Shown here in pieces: positions 1 to 7,774 of a stretch of DNA of 26,519 nt. The position numbers were made by a program, and so were the translations under genes. The stretch comes from Methylotenera_A sp040387095 (GTDB taxonomy: Bacteria; Pseudomonadota; Gammaproteobacteria; Burkholderiales; Methylophilaceae). The notes under the pieces are model-generated. The model searched no databases and was not told where the DNA came from. It worked only from the letters and a program-made list of their open reading frames with translations. How positions within the stretch are numbered: position 1 is the first letter of the stretch; each line of letters begins with the position of its first letter. Location: contig JAZKEJ010000143.1 of assembly GCA_040387095.1 (NCBI GenBank), positions 1-26,519 on the forward strand, given 5' to 3'.

Positions 1-110
1 CTAGGGCTTATCAATAAGGGTATTCCGGCGCTTATCTAGTCTGCAATCAGCCACCGATTTATTAACAAATTAACGCAATTTATTATCCAATTTTTAACAG
101 GAGTCATTAC
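1..110. other. Left edge, non-coding leader with a possible gene end
   Basis: Frame 1 on the + strand is open from the window edge to a TAG at 37-39 (12 codons, ending ...GIPALI). This could be the last residues of an upstream gene, but the piece is too short to identify. The rest (40-97) is AT-rich and shows no convincing promoter or hairpin. A Shine-Dalgarno match (CAGGAG, 98-103) lies 7 bases before the ATG of the next gene. Confidence 0.3.
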
Positions 111-488
111 ATGAGCAATATTCAAACAGAAATTACCGCAATCAACGCAAAATTTGACCAAGCCTTTAATAGTAAAAAACCAGCCGATATTGTGCAACTA
201 TATGATGCTAATGCAACAGTAATGCCAGCTCCAGCTGGCGCGCCGGTTAATGGTGTAGAAGCAATTCAAACATTTTTTGCAGGCTTGATTGAAGCGGGTG
301 TCATTGATCATAAATTGACATTAACTGAAGCGGTAGCCGATGGCAATCTGGCATATCAACGCGGTACCTGGGCTGGCGCGATGATTGATAACGAAGGCGC
401 CAGACAGACGTTTGGCGGCAACGTACATGTGGTTTATCGCAAACAAACAGATGGCGGCTGGAAAGCAGTGACGCATATTTGGAATTAA
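111..488 (+). CDS. SnoaL-like / DUF4440 family small protein (NTF2-like fold)
   Basis: This is a 125-residue soluble protein with no signal peptide or membrane segment. It follows the NTF2-like pattern: an N-terminal helix (about residues 3-25, ending in a Phe/Asp helix that precedes DIVQLYDANATVMPA), a central helix with Gly-Val-Glu-Ala-Ile, and C-terminal strands ending in a Gly-Gly-Trp-Lys-x-x-x-x-x-Trp pattern. That is the signature of DUF4440/SgcJ/EcaC-type proteins. Members include ketosteroid-isomerase-like enzymes and many proteins of unknown role, so no substrate can be named. The ATG is well supported by the CAGGAG ribosome site at 98-103. It may be cotranscribed with the exporter 42 bases downstream, but nothing ties their functions together. 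Confidence 0.8.
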   Translation: MSNIQTEITAINAKFDQAFNSKKPADIVQLYDANATVMPAPAGAPVNGVEAIQTFFAGLIEAGVIDHKLTLTEAVADGNLAYQRGTWAGAMIDNEGARQTFGGNVHVVYRKQTDGGWKAVTHIWN

Positions 489-530
489 TCTATTGTAAAA
501 AATACTCATCAAGCTAAAGCCTGCAAATAC

Positions 531-1448
531 ATGGAAAATACGAAAAAAGTGACTATTCGCGCATTTATTGCGCTAATGCTATTAACTATTATTTGGGGCT
601 ATAACTGGGTGGTGATGAAAAGTGCGCTGCAATATGCAGGGCCTTTTCAGTTTGCAGCGCTGCGTACCTTTTTAGGTGCGTTAGTGTTGTTTGTAGTGAT
701 CTATTTCACCAAAAGACCTCTAGCTTTAAAAGAGTTTCCCACCATGTTGGTGTTGGGTTTATTACAGACAATTGGCTTTACAGGATTGCTGATTTGGGCA
801 TTGGTTGAAGGCGGCGCTGGCAAAACCGCGGTGCTGACTTACACCATGCCGTTTTGGGTGATGCTATTCGCTTGGCCGATGTTAGGCGAAAAAGTACAAG
901 GCTGGCAATGGTTGGCTGTCGTTTCTGCCGTGTTTGGCATGCTGTTGATTTTTGATCCGCTACATATCAAAGCGGATGGGTTTAGTATGTTTTTGGCGAT
1001 ATGTTCGGGCGTTTCTTGGGCGCTATCGGCGATAATTTCTAAAAAACTGCATCAGCGTAGCCCGCATCTTGATCTTCTCAACCTGACTGCCTGGCCGATG
1101 CTGATTGGCTCTGTGCCCATGGTGATAATCGCCTTGATTGTGCCTGCACCATCCATCCAATGGACTGGATATTTTATCAGCGCAGTATTATTCAATGTTA
1201 TTTTAAGTGGCGCGCTGGCTTGGCTCTTGTGGTTATATGCTTTACAGCGCTTGCCCGCAGGCGTAGCCAGCATGGCATCTATGTTAGCGCCGGTGATTGG
1301 CGTTATTGCCGCCTGGATACAGTTAAATGAAGTACCTAACACATTTGAGTTGATTGGCATGCTACTGATTGCATTGGCTTTGGTGCAAATTTCAATTATC
1401 ACCATGCGCAAACACCAGCCAGTGGACTTTGCGCAAGGTCAAGAATGA
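531..1448 (+). CDS. DMT superfamily transporter, EamA family (permease)
   Basis: This 305-residue inner-membrane protein has about ten hydrophobic segments arranged as two tandem EamA repeats (roughly residues 10-140 and 150-290). Typical features are the N-terminal TIIWGYNWVVMK segment, a first-repeat motif that includes AVLTYTMPFW, and the second-repeat ending SMLAPVIGVIAAWIQLNE. Members of the family export metabolites or amino acids (RhaT/YdcZ/RarD relatives). The substrate cannot be read from sequence. The ATG lacks a strong ribosome site (AAAGCCTG about 15 bases upstream), but the first membrane helix starts right after residue 8, so the start is reasonable. The last 10 residues are polar, as expected for a cytoplasmic tail. 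Confidence 0.85.
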   Translation: MENTKKVTIRAFIALMLLTIIWGYNWVVMKSALQYAGPFQFAALRTFLGALVLFVVIYFTKRPLALKEFPTMLVLGLLQTIGFTGLLIWALVEGGAGKTAVLTYTMPFWVMLFAWPMLGEKVQGWQWLAVVSAVFGMLLIFDPLHIKADGFSMFLAICSGVSWALSAIISKKLHQRSPHLDLLNLTAWPMLIGSVPMVIIALIVPAPSIQWTGYFISAVLFNVILSGALAWLLWLYALQRLPAGVASMASMLAPVIGVIAAWIQLNEVPNTFELIGMLLIALALVQISIITMRKHQPVDFAQGQE

Positions 1449-1552
1449 ATGCGTTGTAAGTCTCAAAATGACAGCGTAAAAGTACTGTAAGCCTATGATA
1501 AAATGCATTGATATGTAAAAAATATCGATGTAAAAATTTTCAAGGAAACAGC

Positions 1553-2278
1553 ATGGCAGGACATAGTAAGTGGGCAAATATTCAACATCGCAAAGGCCGT
1601 CAAGACGCCAAACGCGGCAAAATTTTCACCAAAATCATAAAAGAAATCACGGTTGCAGCCCGCTTAAGTGGTGGCGATGTCAACATGAATCCGCGCTTAC
1701 GAGCCGCAGTTGCTGAAGCAAAAGAAGAAAATATGCCCGCAGATAATATTATGCGTGCTATTAAAAAAGGCACAGGTGAGCTGGAAGGCGTGAACTACGA
1801 AGAAATTCGTTATGAGGGCTATGGCATCAATGGGGCCGCCATTATTATTGATTGCCTGACCGACAATAAACAACGCGCAGTAGCTGATGTGCGCCACGCG
1901 CTGACAAAATTTGGTGGTAATTTGGGTACTGACGGTTCGGTTGCTTTTATGTTTAAACACTGTGGCAGCCTAGTGTACGAGCCAGGCATCGGCGAAGATA
2001 AAGTGATGGAGGCCGCACTGGAAGCTGGCGCGGAAGATGTGGTAACGGATGAAGATGGCAGTATAGAGGTGATTACTGCGCCAAACGATTTCATTACGGT
2101 GAAAGAAGCGATGGAAGCCGCAGGTTTAAAACCTGTATTAAGCGAGGTGACTATGAAGCCTCTGAATGAAGTGGAATTTACTGGTGATGATGCCATTAAA
2201 ATGCAGAAAATATTGGATGCGCTGGAAGATTTAGATGATGTACAAGACGTTTATACCACTGCGTTAATTGAAAACTAG
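1553..2278 (+). CDS. yebC: YebC/PmpR family protein (transcriptional regulator / translation factor)
   Basis: The 241-residue product begins MAGHSKWANIQHRKGRQDAK, the near-invariant YebC N-terminus. The reading frame is open to 1508, but the ATG at 1553 is the start: it has an AAGGAAA ribosome site at 1542-1547 and the extra upstream codons are not conserved in the family. The three-domain YebC form is complete, with the acidic TDEDGSIEVIT region and the C-terminal LEDLDDVQDVYTT motif. YebC proteins have been described as DNA-binding regulators. More recent work implicates them in translation of difficult peptide stretches. The location upstream of ruvC is the classical one. The stop codon TAG overlaps the GTG of ruvC by one base, so the two are probably translationally coupled. 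Confidence 0.95.
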   Translation: MAGHSKWANIQHRKGRQDAKRGKIFTKIIKEITVAARLSGGDVNMNPRLRAAVAEAKEENMPADNIMRAIKKGTGELEGVNYEEIRYEGYGINGAAIIIDCLTDNKQRAVADVRHALTKFGGNLGTDGSVAFMFKHCGSLVYEPGIGEDKVMEAALEAGAEDVVTDEDGSIEVITAPNDFITVKEAMEAAGLKPVLSEVTMKPLNEVEFTGDDAIKMQKILDALEDLDDVQDVYTTALIEN

Positions 2279-2838
2279 TGATTACTCGCATACTCGGAAT
2301 CGACCCAGGCTTACGCAATACAGGCTTTGGTGTGATTGAAAAAACAGGTGAAAAAATCACTTATATCGCCAGTGGAACGATTAAAACTGCCAGTGGTAAA
2401 AAGAATAAAATTGAAGGTGAAGATGACAGGGAAGAGTTACCCGCGCGGCTGAAAATTATTCTAGATGGCCTGTTTGAAGTGATTGATACTTACCAGCCTA
2501 ATCAAGTGGCGATTGAAAAAGTATTTGTGAATGTGAATCCGCAATCGACTTTGTTACTTGGTCAAGCACGCGGCGCAGCCATCAGTGCAGCCGTGATCCG
2601 CAATTTAACCGTGGCAGAATATACTGCGCTGCAAGTAAAGCAAGCAGTGGTGGGCAATGGGCACGCGCAAAAAGAACAAGTGCAGGAGATGGTTAAACGC
2701 CTGTTAAATTTGCCAGCAGCACCAAAGCCAGATTCAGCTGACGCGTTGGCGTGTGCGATATGTCATGCACATGGCGGTCAGGGTTTGGGTAAATTGGCGA
2801 CAGCAGGTTTTAGAGTTAAAAATGGCCGGCTTGTTTAA
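2278..2838 (+). CDS. ruvC: Crossover junction endodeoxyribonuclease RuvC
   Basis: RuvC resolves Holliday junctions by symmetric nicking, guided by RuvAB. This 186-residue protein keeps the four acidic metal ligands: D9 in GIDPGLRNTG, E80 in AIEKVF, and D152 and D155 in PDSADALA. It starts with GTG at 2278, which shares one base with the yebC stop (TAGTG) and has no strong ribosome site of its own, consistent with coupling. Compared with the usual length of about 173 residues, it carries an extra charged loop (about residues 40-52, rich in Lys/Glu/Asp) between the strand giving GTIKT and the helix beginning LPARLK. ruvA follows after 152 non-coding bases. Confidence 0.96.
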   Translation: MITRILGIDPGLRNTGFGVIEKTGEKITYIASGTIKTASGKKNKIEGEDDREELPARLKIILDGLFEVIDTYQPNQVAIEKVFVNVNPQSTLLLGQARGAAISAAVIRNLTVAEYTALQVKQAVVGNGHAQKEQVQEMVKRLLNLPAAPKPDSADALACAICHAHGGQGLGKLATAGFRVKNGRLV

Positions 2839-2935
2839 ACCAAAATATCATCGTGATAGCGCCTACTTATTTAATGTTAATCGCTACACATCTTTTGTAT
2901 CGCACTATTAAAATTAAATACGCGCCTTCTCTGAC

Positions 2936-2965
2936 TTGAATCTTTTATTTTTTAAAAGATAAATA
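2936..2965 (+). promoter_or_regulatory. Candidate promoter for ruvA
   Basis: TTGAAT (2936-2941) and TAAATA (2960-2965) are spaced by 18 bases inside the 152-bp gap before ruvA. The spacer contains an 8-bp AT-rich inverted repeat (2940-2947 with 2953-2960). The -10 is poor, so the call is tentative. No other promoter or terminator stands out between 2839 and 2990. Confidence 0.3.
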
Positions 2966-2990
2966 CTGAAGTATTAATGAAAAGATTAAC

Positions 2991-3575
2991 ATGATTGCAC
3001 GACTAAACGGAATTTTGATTGAAAAAACGCCACCGCAAGTGGTGATTGATTGTGCAGGGGTAGGTTATGAAGTGGAAGTGCCGATGAGCACTTTTTACAA
3101 TCTGCCAGAAGTTGGCGCAAAAGTGCAACTTTTGACTTATATGGTGGTGCGTGAGGATGCTCAGTTGCTGTATGGTTTTGGCTCTGATCAAGAAAAAAGC
3201 ACGTTTAAGCAATTGCTTAAAGTGAATGGCATCGGTGCAAAATCGGCTTTATCTATTTTAAGCGGCGTCAGTATCGAAGATTTAATTAACGCGGTTAACC
3301 TGCAAGAAGTCTCGATGTTGACTCGTATACCGGGCATTGGCAAAAAAACGGCGGAGCGATTATTGCTTGAGTTGAAAGATAAATTCTCAATTAACGGGGT
3401 CAGCAGTGTAGGCATAGCGCAACCAAAATCGGCGGCTAGCGATATACTCAATGCCTTGTTGGCGCTGGGTTACAACGATAGAGAAGCATCGGCGACGATT
3501 AAATTATTGCCCAAAGAGTTATCAGTTTCAGAAGGAATTAGGCAATCACTGAAATTGCTGTCAAAAACGGGTTAA
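2991..3575 (+). CDS. ruvA: Holliday junction branch migration complex subunit RuvA
   Basis: RuvA binds the four-way junction as a tetramer and loads the RuvB motor. The 194-residue product (usual length about 190-205) shows an OB-fold N-terminal domain (MIARLNGILIEKTPP...). It has two helix-hairpin-helix motifs, LLKVNGIGAKSALSIL and TRIPGIGKKTAERLL. The C-terminal domain III (about residues 150-190, DILNALLALGYNDREA) contacts RuvB. The ATG at 2991 is fixed by the conserved N-terminus; the ribosome site is weak. In this genome ruvB is not next: a terminator follows at 3620, and ruvB lies 6.4 kb downstream. Confidence 0.96.
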   Translation: MIARLNGILIEKTPPQVVIDCAGVGYEVEVPMSTFYNLPEVGAKVQLLTYMVVREDAQLLYGFGSDQEKSTFKQLLKVNGIGAKSALSILSGVSIEDLINAVNLQEVSMLTRIPGIGKKTAERLLLELKDKFSINGVSSVGIAQPKSAASDILNALLALGYNDREASATIKLLPKELSVSEGIRQSLKLLSKTG

Positions 3576-3619
3576 CTGTAATGGGTTAACGCGTTGAGTG
3601 AGCGATTAATCATGTTTTA

Positions 3620-3651
3620 AAAGGCCGTCATTTAATAATGATGGCTTTTTT
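3620..3651 (+). terminator. Rho-independent terminator after ruvA
   Basis: A 9-bp stem, GCCGTCATT (3624-3632) with AATGATGGC (3637-3645), has one G-U pair and a TAAT loop. It is followed by six T and preceded by an A-tract that extends the pairing. It ends the yebC-ruvC-ruvA transcription unit. Confidence 0.85.
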
Positions 3652-3690
3652 GTGATGATTAGAATTGCTCACTTTTGCGCATTAAAAAGG

Positions 3691-3696
3691 TACAAT
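3691..3696 (+). promoter_or_regulatory. Candidate -10 element for the DUF4349 lipoprotein gene
   Basis: TACAAT lies about 50 bases upstream of the ATG at 3748 and just after the ruvA terminator. The best -35-like hexamer, TTGCTC (3665-3670), is 20 bases away, which is longer than optimal, so only the -10 is convincing. Confidence 0.35.
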
Positions 3697-3747
3697 TTGG
3701 CAAATTAGAACGCATTACGGCTTTGTATTACAAAATAGGGTTTGTAT

Positions 3748-4599
3748 ATGAAACATGGCTTAATCTCATTGTTTTTAATACTACTAATTGCTTGTGATAA
3801 GCAAGATGCTGCGACTGCATCGCCTGAAATGGCGCGATCTGCTGGGTCTATGGCAAAAATGGCGGCTGACGTAGGCGGTGCTGAGCAAAGCTTAACTGAA
3901 ATGAGCGAGCCAATTAATGCAGATACCAAAAAATATATTGCGCTGCGACACCACTTGCAAATTGAGACAGCAGTCGAAACTATGCAGGAAAGTTTTGATG
4001 CTGCCGTAAAGCATTGTGAAGCGCTCAATTGCCAGTTAATAAGCGCAAACTATAACCGCGAAACAACTTATAGCCCGCCTTCTGCTTCTTTAAGTGTGCG
4101 TGTACCATCTAGAAATATCAGCGTTTTTTTCTCCGGATTGGCTAAAAGTGGCGAGATTTTGCGCCATGGACGCGACAGCGAAGACAAAACGATTCAAGTG
4201 GTTGATGCAGATGCACGCATAAAAAACCTAACCGATTTAAGGGATAGGTTACGATTAATGTTAGCTGATAAAACAGCGAAATTTAAAGATATTATCGATA
4301 TAGAGCGGGAACTGGCAAATACTCAAAGCGAATTAGACAGCATCGTTAGTGTGCGTAAAATGCTGGCACTTGAAACAGACTTGATTGCGGTGAATATAGA
4401 TTTTTCTGCCAGGCAAGGCATTACTGAACAAGGTTTTTTTGCACCAGTTGCGCGTGCGATTAAAAATGCAGGCCAGGTGATGATGGAGAGTTTTGCTGCT
4501 GTCATTACTTTTGTAGTGGGTTTAATTCCATGGTTAATCATCGGCTTGCCTTTAATTTGGCTGGTACGTAAGTACTGGATTAAGCTGAAATCGAAATAA
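3748..4599 (+). CDS. DUF4349 domain-containing lipoprotein with C-terminal membrane helix
   Basis: The 283-residue product has a short hydrophobic signal sequence ending in a lipobox (LLIAC, Cys16), so the N-terminus is probably lipidated. Residues about 55-235 match the DUF4349 pattern: a central beta-rich part with SLSVRVPSRNISVFFSGL, then a charged coiled coil (about 150-205, with KFKDIIDIERELANTQSELDS). A strong hydrophobic segment at about 245-272 precedes a short Arg/Lys tail and should be a transmembrane helix. The family is of unknown function. The coiled coil between lipid anchor and helix suggests a periplasmic spacer or assembly role, but that is inference. ATG 3748 is preferred over the in-frame TTG at 3742 because the signal peptide starts there; an AGGG lies 7 bases upstream. 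Confidence 0.8.
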   Translation: MKHGLISLFLILLIACDKQDAATASPEMARSAGSMAKMAADVGGAEQSLTEMSEPINADTKKYIALRHHLQIETAVETMQESFDAAVKHCEALNCQLISANYNRETTYSPPSASLSVRVPSRNISVFFSGLAKSGEILRHGRDSEDKTIQVVDADARIKNLTDLRDRLRLMLADKTAKFKDIIDIERELANTQSELDSIVSVRKMLALETDLIAVNIDFSARQGITEQGFFAPVARAIKNAGQVMMESFAAVITFVVGLIPWLIIGLPLIWLVRKYWIKLKSK

Positions 4600-4702
4600 A
4601 GCTTTCTGATAAAAAAGCAGCTAAAATAGTATAAATACTGCCAGGCAGAAATCGCCAGATGCAGCATCTCCACAAACGGTTGTTTTAGCATAAACATAAA
4701 TA

Positions 4703-6763
4703 ATGAAAAGTTATCTATATCAATTAATGTGTGTGGCGGCATGCGTGTTTGGTTGCTCTATGGCGCATGCAGAAGACACTTCCCCAAATATATTAACCGA
4801 GGATGACTATATCGGCGAAGTGCCGAAAGTACTGACGGTATCGCGATTGGCGCAAGCACCTGCGGATGTGGCGTCTGCGGTAACAGTGATTACCCGCGAA
4901 ACAATCCGGGCAAGTGGAATCGTTGATTTGCCAGAGATCTTTCGCCTGGTGCCGGGCATGTATGTAGGCACTAATGCCGGCTATGTCTATAGTACCAATC
5001 ATACGGTCAGTTATCATGGCCTTACATCGGCATACGCAGGCACAATGCAGGTAATGATTAATGGCCGCTCGGTTTACAGCCCTTTGTTTGGCGGGGTTAA
5101 CTGGAGCGAGCTGCCCATTGCACTCATCGATATCGAGCGTATTGAAGTAACGCGCGGCCCAAACGCAGCTAGTTATGGCGCAAATTCCTATTTTGGCGTC
5201 ATTAATATCATCACACAAACACCAGCTGAAACACCTGCAAATAGTGTGCTGGCCACACATGGCAATGGGCGTAACGAGGTATTTTATCGTCATGCAGGTA
5301 AACAAGGTAATTTTGGCTATCGTTTTACTGGGGGTTATCGGCAGGATGACGGATTAGATGATCGTAACGACTTTAAGCGCACACGCTTTTTGAGCACGCA
5401 GGCAGAATACCGACTTGATGCAAACGATAATCTTGAGTTTGAATTTGGTGTTACTGACGGCGCGCGTGGCGAAGGCAATATTGACGAAGATAACATTATA
5501 TTTTTGCCGCGTACAAAACAGATTAACAATCATTTTGGGTTGATTCGCTGGCGACATAATATTTCGGATACCAGCGACTTAACCTTGCAGGCTTACCATA
5601 GCTACGATCGCTCGGACGATGCGACTACCTCAGTTAATCTAAGATCAATAATTGGTTCAGCTAGCCCTGCTTTGGCGGCTAGTTTGCTTAGTGATAATTT
5701 ATTTATTAACAATGAAGTAGTACAGAAACGCACGGATATTGAAGCGCAACATACATTTACGCTGACCAACAATGCGCGGGCGGTTTGGGGCGCCAGTGTC
5801 AGGCGTGATTCTCTTTACGCGCCTTTTTATCTGGCGACCAGAGACACTGATCATTTTGATTTATCACGCTTGTTTGGCCACGTAGAGTTTCGCCCGCATC
5901 AAAAGCTCACTATTAATACAGGCGCAATGCTGGAACATAACGATTTTACTGGCACGGATATTTCACCCAGGGCAAGTCTTAACTTTAAGCCGCACGCAGA
6001 TCACAGCGTCAGGCTGGGTGTTTCGAGTGCATTACGTACACCTAACTATGTAGAAGAAAAATTTCAAAATCGCTTGCTCATACCGACAAGCTTAGCCAAT
6101 CCCAATGCGCTTATTTTTCAATACAGAGCCAATCAAGGCAGTGTACAGCCTGAACAAATCATTTCAACTGAGCTGGGCTATATAGGCAAAATAGGACATC
6201 TGCAGTTAGACGCAAGATTATTTAATGACCGTATTAACGATGTGATTAGAGATTCAAATCGGACTGATTTTACAGCGCCAGCAAATACTTTATTATTAAA
6301 TCCCTTTCTGGATGCCAATATTACCACTACGGATAATAAGGCAAGTGCAGAAGTAAACGGCATAGAATTTCAGGCAAACTGGCCATTAAGTCGCGATACC
6401 AAGTTGTTGTTTAATCATGCTTATGTACACATCCGCGAAACAAAAGAGGGACTTAAACAAAATTACACAAAAGCGATGCCGCGCAACACCATCAGTGCCC
6501 TATTAACTCACCGTTTTAACCATCAATGGGATGGCAGTTTTGCCTATTACCAAACCAGCAAAGCTACCCTTTTGGGGGATGGCGATCCAGTCGATTTAAT
6601 AAGAAAATCGGACATCCGGCTGGCGCGAAAATTTGAGTACAGTCGCCGCAATGGCGAAGTAGCCATTGTAGTTGAAAACTTATTTAATGAACGTTATCAG
6701 GAATTTGCTGACTACAATACCCTTAAGCGGCGGGCACGCATCAATGTCAGGCTGGATTTTTAA
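4703..6763 (+). CDS. TonB-dependent outer-membrane receptor
   Basis: The 686-residue product begins with a signal peptide ending ...CSMAHA, with cleavage before EDTSPN. A plug domain (about residues 45-160) contains typical elements: VTVITRETIRASGI, LPEIFRLVPGM, INGRSVYSP and the IERIEVTRGPNAASYGANSYFGVINIIT block. The rest is beta-barrel with alternating polar/aromatic strands and the usual C-terminal signal (VVENLFNERYQEF ... RINVRLDF, final Phe). Such receptors import iron chelates, cobalamin or other scarce ligands using TonB-ExbBD energy. The ligand cannot be inferred and I see no Fur-like box upstream. The gene is followed by a periplasmic binding-type protein and a c-di-GMP enzyme, which suggests a signalling or ligand-sensing role in addition to import. 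No strong ribosome site precedes the ATG. Confidence 0.9.
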   Translation: MKSYLYQLMCVAACVFGCSMAHAEDTSPNILTEDDYIGEVPKVLTVSRLAQAPADVASAVTVITRETIRASGIVDLPEIFRLVPGMYVGTNAGYVYSTNHTVSYHGLTSAYAGTMQVMINGRSVYSPLFGGVNWSELPIALIDIERIEVTRGPNAASYGANSYFGVINIITQTPAETPANSVLATHGNGRNEVFYRHAGKQGNFGYRFTGGYRQDDGLDDRNDFKRTRFLSTQAEYRLDANDNLEFEFGVTDGARGEGNIDEDNIIFLPRTKQINNHFGLIRWRHNISDTSDLTLQAYHSYDRSDDATTSVNLRSIIGSASPALAASLLSDNLFINNEVVQKRTDIEAQHTFTLTNNARAVWGASVRRDSLYAPFYLATRDTDHFDLSRLFGHVEFRPHQKLTINTGAMLEHNDFTGTDISPRASLNFKPHADHSVRLGVSSALRTPNYVEEKFQNRLLIPTSLANPNALIFQYRANQGSVQPEQIISTELGYIGKIGHLQLDARLFNDRINDVIRDSNRTDFTAPANTLLLNPFLDANITTTDNKASAEVNGIEFQANWPLSRDTKLLFNHAYVHIRETKEGLKQNYTKAMPRNTISALLTHRFNHQWDGSFAYYQTSKATLLGDGDPVDLIRKSDIRLARKFEYSRRNGEVAIVVENLFNERYQEFADYNTLKRRARINVRLDF

Positions 6764-6802
6764 TGAAATTTAATATGGAATGTAATACTAAAGTGATTAA
6801 TT

Positions 6803-7774
6803 TTGTACATTAATGTAATCAGGATAAAAAATCTTTTAAAGAAAGTAACGCTATTTACGTTACTTTTTGCTATTTTTGGTTCTAGTATTTCACATGCTTA
6901 TACGGGCGTTACCATTATATTAAGCGCGCCAACTCAAACCAATTTAGAGTTCGTTGAGCATTTTAAAGATGAACTAATCAGCTCTAAAAATGCTGCGCTA
7001 CGCGTAACGATGATTGATTTGCTTGAAACAGACCAATTAGTTGTGGCCGAAAATAGTGAGTTGGTGATCGCGCTGGGCGTTAACGCGCTTGAGGCTGCCA
7101 GTAAATTAAAACATACCACTCCGGTGGTTGGTGTTTTTACGCCTTTACCAGCATTTAACAGGTTGCTTGCCGCTAGTAAGCGCGATTTAGGTAATTTTAG
7201 TTCAATCGTTTTAGATCAGCCTTATATGCGGCAGATGGTATTAATCAAAACTATCATGCCTAACGTAAGAAATTTAGGTGTTTTATTAGGTAAAAGTTCA
7301 TCACAATATGCTGAATTAATTAAAGAAGCTGGCGAAAAAGTAGCGATAAATGTCAATGAAGAAAATATTGTTTTAGATGCTGATTTAATTCCTAAGCTCA
7401 ATAAAATATTAGACACTAACGATGCGCTAATGGCGATTCCGGATCCGCTTGTATACAGTAGAGAAACAGCTCAGCCCATTTTGCTGACCACCTACCGACA
7501 TCAAAAACCAGTGTTTGGCTACTCACGTTCTTATGTGCAAGCCGGCGCATTGGCTGCGGTGTATAGCAGTACAAAACAGCTGGCAAAGCAGGCCACAGAA
7601 ATTGCAGTTAAATCACAAGCGGCACCTGGTTTATTACCGCCGCCGCAGCCACCAAAGTATTTTTCAGTCGCAGTCAACTATCAAGTGGCGCGCTCATTTA
7701 ATATGGCAATAGAAAACGTCGATAAGTTACAAAAAAAAATAGCTGAAGCTGAATTAGCGCAATATGAAAATTGA
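6803..7774 (+). CDS. ABC-type substrate-binding protein-like periplasmic protein (COG2984/PF04392 type)
   Basis: The 323-residue reading frame encodes a signal peptide (KNLLKKVTLFTLLFAIFGSSISHA, about residues 9-32) and a two-lobed binding-protein fold. Recognisable elements are VIALGVNALEAA, TPVVGVFTPLPAF, the NVRNLGVLLGKSSSQYAELIKEA block, the DALMAIPDPLVYS block and the lobe around PVFGYSRSYVQAGALAAVYSS. This resembles the uncharacterised ABC_sub_bind family, but no permease or ATPase gene is nearby, so it more likely senses or presents a ligand. The start is uncertain: the only standard initiator in frame before the signal peptide is TTG at 6803, with no good ribosome site. An AGGA at 6821-6824 is followed by no usable start codon. 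The 3' end overlaps the next gene by 11 bases. Confidence 0.75.
   Translation: MYINVIRIKNLLKKVTLFTLLFAIFGSSISHAYTGVTIILSAPTQTNLEFVEHFKDELISSKNAALRVTMIDLLETDQLVVAENSELVIALGVNALEAASKLKHTTPVVGVFTPLPAFNRLLAASKRDLGNFSSIVLDQPYMRQMVLIKTIMPNVRNLGVLLGKSSSQYAELIKEAGEKVAINVNEENIVLDADLIPKLNKILDTNDALMAIPDPLVYSRETAQPILLTTYRHQKPVFGYSRSYVQAGALAAVYSSTKQLAKQATEIAVKSQAAPGLLPPPQPPKYFSVAVNYQVARSFNMAIENVDKLQKKIAEAELAQYEN

Noticed and set aside
1508..1552. Longer yebC start
   Set aside because: The 15 extra codons precede the invariant MAGHSKW start and its ribosome site.
4600..4702. Fur box or TonB-receptor riboswitch before the receptor gene
   Set aside because: No match to a GATAATGATAATCATTATC-like palindrome and no cobalamin-type structure recognised in this 103-bp gap.
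4793..5557. Antisense frames across the TonB receptor, some Cys-rich
   Set aside because: Overlap a strongly supported receptor gene; no domain and no promoter.
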